64,000 nucleotides of DNA from Ridgeia piscesae (lineage: Eukaryota > Annelida > Polychaeta > Sabellida > Siboglinidae). The position numbers were made by a program, and so were the translations under genes. The stretch lies in NCBI GenBank assembly GCA_025642075.2, contig JAODUO010001191.1:163363-227362 (forward strand), given 5' to 3'. Shown here one piece after another: positions 58,215 through 64,000 of the stretch. Every line of letters begins with the position of its first letter. Within the stretch, counting starts at the first letter, position 1. The notes under the pieces were generated by a model. It was not told the origin of the DNA, ran no database searches, and was given only the letters and a program-made list of their open reading frames with translations.

Positions 58215-60021
58215 TTAACAAGATTTAACAAGATTGCCACCTAGAGATTCAACTCTAGATGGCAGGTGGACTAGGAAGCCATTTGGCTTATCGAGAGTCC
58301 AACCTATCTATCTAAGTATACCCCGCCCTTCTTAGGTATATGTCGATTTTATTTTTAAATATATTAACACTACTAGCACCTACACAATCAGCTGATAATC
58401 TGTTCCATTCGTTTACTGTTCTTTGCGAAAATGAAAATTTTCTAATATCCAGTCTACACTGCTTCTTTGCTAATGTAACTCCATGTCCTCTAGTCCTTCT
58501 CTCTTCCTTGACTGTGAAAAAAATATTTCTGTCAATATTTTCATATCCATTCAATATTTTAAACACCTCAATCTGATCTCCTCTCAATCTTCTGGTTTCT
58601 AGTGTTGTTAAACCACATTCTTTTAGACGCATTTCATAACTAATATTCCTGAGTTTTGGTATCATTTTGGTTGCTCTCCTTTGTATCTTTCTAGCATATC
58701 AATATCCTTCTTGCGATATGGCCTCCATGCTTGTATACAATATTCTAAGTGAGGCCTAACTATTGTTTTATACAGCGGTATTATTAGTTCTTTTCTTTGT
58801 ACACTATATTTCGCCTAATTAATCCAAGAATTTGGTTTCCCTTCGCTGCTGCAATTCCACACTGCTCTGATACCTTCATGTCAGCACTAATAGTTAACCC
58901 TAAGTCCTTTTCCTTTAAGGTAGTATTTAGTACAGTATCACCCATTGTATATTGTGCATCTTCATTCCCATGTCCTGTGTGAAGGCACTTACACTTTCCA
59001 AAATTAAACAGCATTTGCCACTTCTCAGACCATTCTATAAACTTATTAAGATCATCTTAAATGCTGTCTATCTGCATCACTTTAATTTTCCTAAACACTT
59101 TTGTGTCGTCCGCAAACTTCAACACCTTGCTTGTTATGTCATCATCCAAATCATTGATATATATTAAGAATAAAATAGGTCCCAGTACTGATCCCTGCGG
59201 TACTCCACTCAAAACCACTTTCCAGTTTGAAACCTCCCCATCAACTACTACTCTTTGTCTTCTACCAATAAGCCATTTTTCTATCCAGTTGATCATTCCA
59301 TTTCCTATGCCATGGGCCTTTAGTTTAAGTAGTAGTCTTTGGTGTGGCACTTTGTCAAAGGCTTTTTAAATCTAAGTAGATTATATCTACTGGTGATCCG
59401 TCATCTAGCCACTTTGTGACATCTTCCAAAAAACATAACATATTTGTTAAGCATGACCTCGCTTTTAAAAACCCATGTTGAGATGGGTTTATCAATTTAT
59501 TTTTAACAAGAAAATCAACCAGGTGATCTTTAATTAGTCTTTCTAATAGTTTGCAAATCACCGATGTTAAACTCACTCGGTCTATAGTTCTCCGACTTGT
59601 TTCTCGAACCTTTTTTAAATAATGGTATAATGTTTGCTTCTTTCCATTCTAACGGAACTATTCCCTCCTCTAATGACAAATTGAACACTGTTGCAAGCGG
59701 TATGCTGATTTGTTCTACTATTTCCAATAGTAATTTAGGAGGAATCCCATCCACTCCAGGTGATTTATTATCCTTCATATCTCTTATTTTCATAGCTACC
59801 ATTGTTGGGGTTACAATTAGTTGTCCTAAATAGTCAAACTCTCTCCCTTCGAACTTAGTCTCAAGTACTGGTAATATACTAATATCTTCCCTGGTAAACA
59901 CCGAACTTGTCGAATCATCGGATCGTACTTCACTACTTGTGAATTCATTCAAGACGGGACTTTGAAGTTCGCCATGCGTCGTTAGGGCAGCTTTTGTCAC
60001 GTCACTCGCGTAGACCGTCAC
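58215..60021 (-). mobile_element. 5'-truncated, decayed LINE (jockey/CR1-like reverse transcriptase)
   Basis: On the - strand, reverse transcriptase pieces follow in order: NKSPGVDGIPPKLL and ANIIPLFKKGS (60021-59577), LTSVICKLLERL and INPSQHGFLKARSC (59576-59355), VLSGVPQGSVLGPILFLIYI and the catalytic FADDTK (59350-59057), GKCKCLHTG, then the C-terminal tail with VNEWNRLSADCVGASSVNIF (58665-58312). It is broken by frameshifts near 59577, 59352 and 58784 and an in-frame stop near 59057. The endonuclease domain is missing. The 3' end carries two TCTTGTTAAA units, like short 3' repeats of CR1-type LINEs. It is a pseudo-copy, not an active element. Confidence 0.9.
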
Positions 60022-60695
60022 GCGAATTAGAATCCGTCTGATGGCGCTTCTAGGTTATTGCAGGTTTGGAGGCGCGGACTCATTTAATTTGGCATCCATT
60101 TCAGACATTATATATTTGGGACTAAGAGATATAACAAGAGCTAAAACACTTTCCAGTTTCAACAGCAATTAAGGATATTATGCTTGCAGTTTACTAGGTT
60201 ACCAAAGGCATATGTCAGATGCTAGAAGTTTTTCAAAATAAGTATTACGCGTGCAGCCCATCTTTCACGAGGTTAATACTGGAATTGTTTATTGACTCCG
60301 AGATCTTTTGTGAGTTATGCGCAATAGACGTTATCTTATAATTGTATACAAGAGCCAACTACCCTATTCAGATTCATACCTTATTATCATTATTGTCGTT
60401 GGCGTTCAGTGCGCGTTGAGGTGTTCCGCAAATCTTAGTGGCGATATAGACACTGACGTCACAATGACACGACATATCGAAACATTGGCGCTTAGCCGAT
60501 GGGAAAGGGCATGCAAGGAACACGGGGAAACTGTGTCCCTGGAATATGGGTGGGGAGCTCACAGAACAGTGGCTCATTGGCTGGAGCTTTCATATGTTGC
60601 CGACTAAAAGAATCGGGGTTCTAGTCTTGTGCTGCCGTGTCGAACTTTGGACAAGTTCGTTCACTCTAAATTGCTCAGTTCACTCACCTATTTGC
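60022..60695. other. Intergenic stretch
   Basis: Moderately CpG-containing sequence with no family similarity I recognise. Confidence 0.5.
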
Positions 60696-61047
60696 ACGGG
60701 CGTCGATCGGTGGGGGACGGGGGGGGGACGCGTCGCCCCACTTTTCAGCGTGGGGGACAGCATAGGAATTGTCCCCCACTTTTCAGCTCAGACAAATTGC
60801 GAGGCATATAGCCTGACTCACCACTCCTCTCTCTTAAAAGCAGCTACACAGGACAAGCTGGACTATAAACTCGCGATATGAAGTTCCGACCATGCACCCA
60901 TTAGAAAATCGACTAGATAAATTGCTTGGCTGGCCAAAGCGCGCAACTTGATCTTACTTTAGAGTAAATAACCATCATGCCGGACTGTGCCGTTACCGGG
61001 CTCTATCAGCTTGCCACCTTGTGTTGATATTATTTATAGGCTCTAGC
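60696..61047 (+). repeat. ~500 bp tandem repeat, copy A (3'-truncated)
   Basis: Begins ACGGGCGTCGATCGGTGGGG, followed by ACTTTTCAGCGTGGGGGACA, CTCACCACTCCTCTCTCTTA, CATCATGCCGG and TGTGTTGATATTATTTATAG. It ends at CTCTAGC, without the last ~150 bases found in B and C. Confidence 0.88.
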
Positions 61048-61997
61048 ACGGGCGTCGATCGGTGGGGGACGGGGGGACGCGTCCCCCACTTTTCAGCGTG
61101 GGGGACAGCATAGGAATTGTCCCCCCACATTTCAGTTCAGAAAAATTGCGGGGCATGTAACCTGACTCACCACTCCTCTCTCTTAAAAGTCGCTCCATAG
61201 GACTAGTAGCTAGACAATAAACTCGCGATATGAAGTCCGACCACCCATTAGAAAATCGACAGGCAACGCAACTTGATCTTACTTCAGTAAATAATCATCA
61301 TGCCGGTGTAGCACCTACATTTTCCGGCGTTATAAACGTTCCGATTGACGTTTCTGCGCATGCGCGATAAATGTAAAATCATTAATGTGCAGCGAAAGGA
61401 CATTAATGCATTTATGGTATAAATATTACGGGTTGTTCGTTAGGGTATATGTAAAGTTATTTGTAGCAAATTAACACGAGGCAAACAAGTTTTGAAGCAT
61501 GTTTTGATAGCAAACGTGACTACAGTGCGCCATAATCCGTGACGGTGATTTAAACAAACGTAAGATGCTATTGTATTGAACGACATGTTAAGCAACTTTT
61601 CACAGTAATCATCACAGGAGAGTTGACGAACAGCCCGTGGCATTCATACCAAAAATGCTTTGTCGTTTGGCTGCACATTGGTGATTTTATATTTATCGCG
61701 CATGCGCAGAAACGTCAATCGGAAAGTTTATAACGACCGGAAAAATGTAAGCGCGACACCGGGCTGAGCCGCTGCCGTGCTCTATCAGTTTGCATCCTTG
61801 TGTTGATATTATTAGTAGGTTCTAGCCATCAAGCACATTATAAATTATGAAATTTGTGTTTCACATTCACCCCTTGCCTGCTTGATGCTTATCGCCTACG
61901 ACCGAAGCGGCGGATTCCTGCACTTCGTGTAACTTATTCCCATTTGAGTAATGACAAATTCTTTGCCAAAATGTAGGATTGGAAAGTTCTACACAGC
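61048..61997 (+). repeat. ~500 bp tandem repeat, copy B, split by an insertion
   Basis: Same order of blocks as A, interrupted at CATGCCGG by a 452 bp inverted-repeat element, then continuing through TGTGTTGATATTATTAGTAG, ATCAAGCACATTATAAATTA and GCGGATTCCTGCACTT. Confidence 0.88.
61307..61758. mobile_element. 452 bp inverted-repeat element inserted in copy B
   Basis: Terminal repeats of about 65 bp: TGTAGCACCTACATTTTCCG, GCGTTATAAACGTTCCGATT, GACGTTTCTGCGCATGCGCG; the right end is its near-exact reverse complement. Flanked by CCGG on both sides (61303-61306 and 61759-61762), while copy C has a single CCGGG, consistent with a 4 bp target duplication. No transposase. Confidence 0.85.
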
Positions 61998-62524
61998 ATG
62001 GGCGTCGATCGGTGGGGGACGAGGTGACCACGTCCCCCCACTTTTCAGCCTGAGGGGACAGCATAGGAAATGTCCCCCCACTTTTTCAGTTCATAAAAAC
62101 AAATTTTACAGGCATATAGCGAGGCTGATCACTCCCCTCTCTTAAAAAGCCTACATCGGTCTAGTAGTAAAATTAATATACGAGTTCAGATTTAAACTTC
62201 CGACTACCCAGTGGAAAATTATTAGATAAATTACTTGGTTGGCCGCAACTATAGATCTTAGTTCAGTAAATATTCATCATGCCGGGCTCTGTAAATTTGC
62301 ACCTTTGTGTTCATATATTAATAGGCACTAGCCATCAAGCACATTATAGATTATTAATTTTTGTTTGTCCTGTCACCCCTTTGATTGCAGCCTGGTCGCC
62401 CTGGTGGATACTTATATCGCCTATGGCGGAACCAGCGGATTCCTGCACTTTGTGTAATTTTATCCCATTTGAGTGATGACAAATTTCTTTGCCAAATGGT
62501 GGGATTGGGAAGTCCTACACAGGC
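61998..62524 (+). repeat. ~500 bp tandem repeat, copy C
   Basis: Full-length, uninterrupted. GGGCGTCGATCGGTGGGGGA through CATCATGCCGGGCTCTGTAA, ATCAAGCACATTATAGATTA and GCGGATTCCTGCACTTTGTG. It preserves the empty site of the insertion in copy B. Confidence 0.88.
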
Positions 62525-62811
62525 ACCCGTGTAACATTTGTATTTTGTCACCACGGACCAGAGATATAAATAGAACACACTAGTAGAACTATAGGGGAAA
62601 GATTAATGCCATGGACTTAGTGCCACGGACTTATATGCACATAAGTCCGTGTTGTCACTCTATGAATCAGGCAAGCAGTTATGGGTCCAAAGTCTAGCCT
62701 CCAAATTGTCAGGGATTGGAGTGAGCCATGTCCCCTCTTCAAATATATGTAGCCAACATAACTATTTTAAATAGCATAACATAAAGGCCTTTGTTTATTT
62801 TAGAATTAGCA

Positions 62812-62815
<4 letters not shown>

Positions 62816-62868
<53 letters not shown>
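62816..62868. repeat. (TA)n microsatellite
   Basis: About 26 TA units. Confidence 0.97.
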
Positions 62869-62870
<2 letters not shown>

Positions 62871-63204
62871 TCCCCCGTTCCCCGTCCCCACCCCCACTTT
62901 TAAAACCGGATCGCCGCCATGCCTATTTGAAGGAGTACCATGCTACAGACAGTGGTGGATATTGTTGTACTAAACGTTATTCCGCATTAATTGCAGTATC
63001 GTTGAATGCTTCCCAGAGAAGCCAAGACGGTGTTCTTGGAGTAAAGTGTAAAGCGATCCGGGCAATCCTGAAGATTTGATACCGCGCTATATATAAGAAC
63101 TTATAGGATAATTGTGTAAAAAGGAAAGAAAGAAAAAATCGCAATATGACTAGCACTGTATACAACGTTCGACGTGTTTGTAAACATGAGAAAAGTTGCT
63201 GAGC

Positions 63205-63309
63205 CCACGTGCGCTCGAGTCGTTTACGAGTATACTAGGTCCTATCCATATAATATAATATTATAGGGATAGGACCCAGTATACTCGTAAACGACTCGAG
63301 CGCACGTGG
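63205..63309. repeat. 105 bp near-perfect palindrome
   Basis: Left arm CCACGTGCGCTCGAGTCGTT, TACGAGTATACTAGGTCCTA, TCC; the right arm is its reverse complement with one mismatch. Arms of 43 bp surround an AT-only centre of about 19 bases (ATATAATATAATATTATAG). Confidence 0.93.
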
Positions 63310-64000
63310 CTGAACCGATCGAAGCGACGTTGGTCGCTGACGCTCCCGTACATGTTGCATAATCTTGTACCGGGCGACAGTCGTGAGGCGTGGCAGAGAC
63401 TGGCTGTCCGCGCACGTGTAGTTGTCCGTCAAACGATCACAGTGTTAGAATTGGCCGGTCTACTGATTTACTCGTCATCAATCCGCATCTGCCTCTTGTT
63501 GTATAGTCGTAGACTAGGCGTTCTAATCTTGGGCACGTAACGCAATATTCCCCCTCCGTACTGACCCCCTAGACAGTTAGCCATGACCTATTCAGATCAG
63601 CCACTGTGTCACTGTCCATTAGAAATCAGATACTCACGGAGAGAGATTCTAATTACTCAATCATTCGCAGAAGACTTTTCCAAGTGTTCGTTTCAAGAAC
63701 TTTAATACAGACAGCATAATACAGAAGTCAATACAATTGTCTAACTGGCCTGGCTCCGTGGGCGCCAGACGTGAAGTTACATGGTGCGTGCGTGCTCTCC
63801 CTCCTTCCTTCTCTCTCCTCCTTTCTCTCGCGCACTACTCTACTGGCTACTTCGCCCTCTTGCTATGCGCCTGGCCAATCTATTGGTCAGCGTCAGGTCT
63901 AGTGCACCTCTGCACTAACTAATAAGGAGCTGGTATCTCTTACCTACGGCCATCTCAGTGGTCAAGCTCCTACTCATCCAAGAACTATGCCTGGTCTATT
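63310..64000. other. Window end, no gene recognised
   Basis: GC content rises locally and a pyrimidine-rich stretch lies at 63795-63835. A transposon end is possible but I cannot delimit one. Confidence 0.45.

Noticed and set aside
61440..61643. A 67-codon frame inside the 452 bp foldback element as a transposase remnant
   Set aside because: No transposase motif and too short; probably chance.

Overview
This is a eukaryotic, intron-rich, AT-biased animal window with no prokaryotic features. Three conserved metazoan genes can be read through consensus GT-AG introns. Repeat content is very high: CA/GT, TA and AAT microsatellites, many unrelated minisatellites, tRNA-derived SINEs, inverted-repeat elements and a LINE relic. 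An invertebrate, plausibly a mollusc or other lophotrochozoan, is my best guess. That is inference from gene architecture and repeat style, not a demonstrated placement.

Layout. (1) 481-2837, + strand: the last three exons of an axonemal dynein heavy chain, closest by eye to DNAH3. (2) 2838-8225: intergenic and 3' flanking DNA with a TA microsatellite, a short direct repeat, a ~80 bp duplicated segment with a SINE-like B box, and a 21 bp minisatellite. (3) 8226-45167, - strand: a complete or nearly complete NBR1 selective-autophagy receptor in about 21 exons over 37 kb. Order: PB1, a ricin-type beta-trefoil (not part of the human NBR1 I know), ZZ finger, basic coil, FW domain, LIR, amphipathic J segment, W-P-P heptads, UBA. 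Its introns carry arrays of 22, 32, 26, 40, 57 and about 23 bp units plus a 520 bp GT tract. (4) 45168-45685: a short head-to-head interval, probably a bidirectional promoter. (5) 45686-55509, + strand: CNPPD1, a cyclin-fold membrane protein, in eight exons with every intron phase consistent. (6) 55510-64000: no recognised gene. It holds a 30 bp minisatellite with E-box cores, a decayed 5'-truncated LINE (reverse transcriptase, - strand), three tandem copies of a ~500 bp repeat (one split by a 452 bp inverted-repeat element), a TA tract and a ~105 bp near-perfect palindrome.

The genes are not an operon. The dynein gene and NBR1 converge tail to tail, and NBR1 and CNPPD1 diverge head to head. 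The points most worth a second look are the beta-trefoil inside NBR1, the W-P-P heptads before its UBA, a frame gap between its exons 18 and 19 with a candidate missing exon at 11482-11558, minisatellites whose edges or units overlap splice junctions, and well-delimited inverted-repeat elements with visible target duplications.
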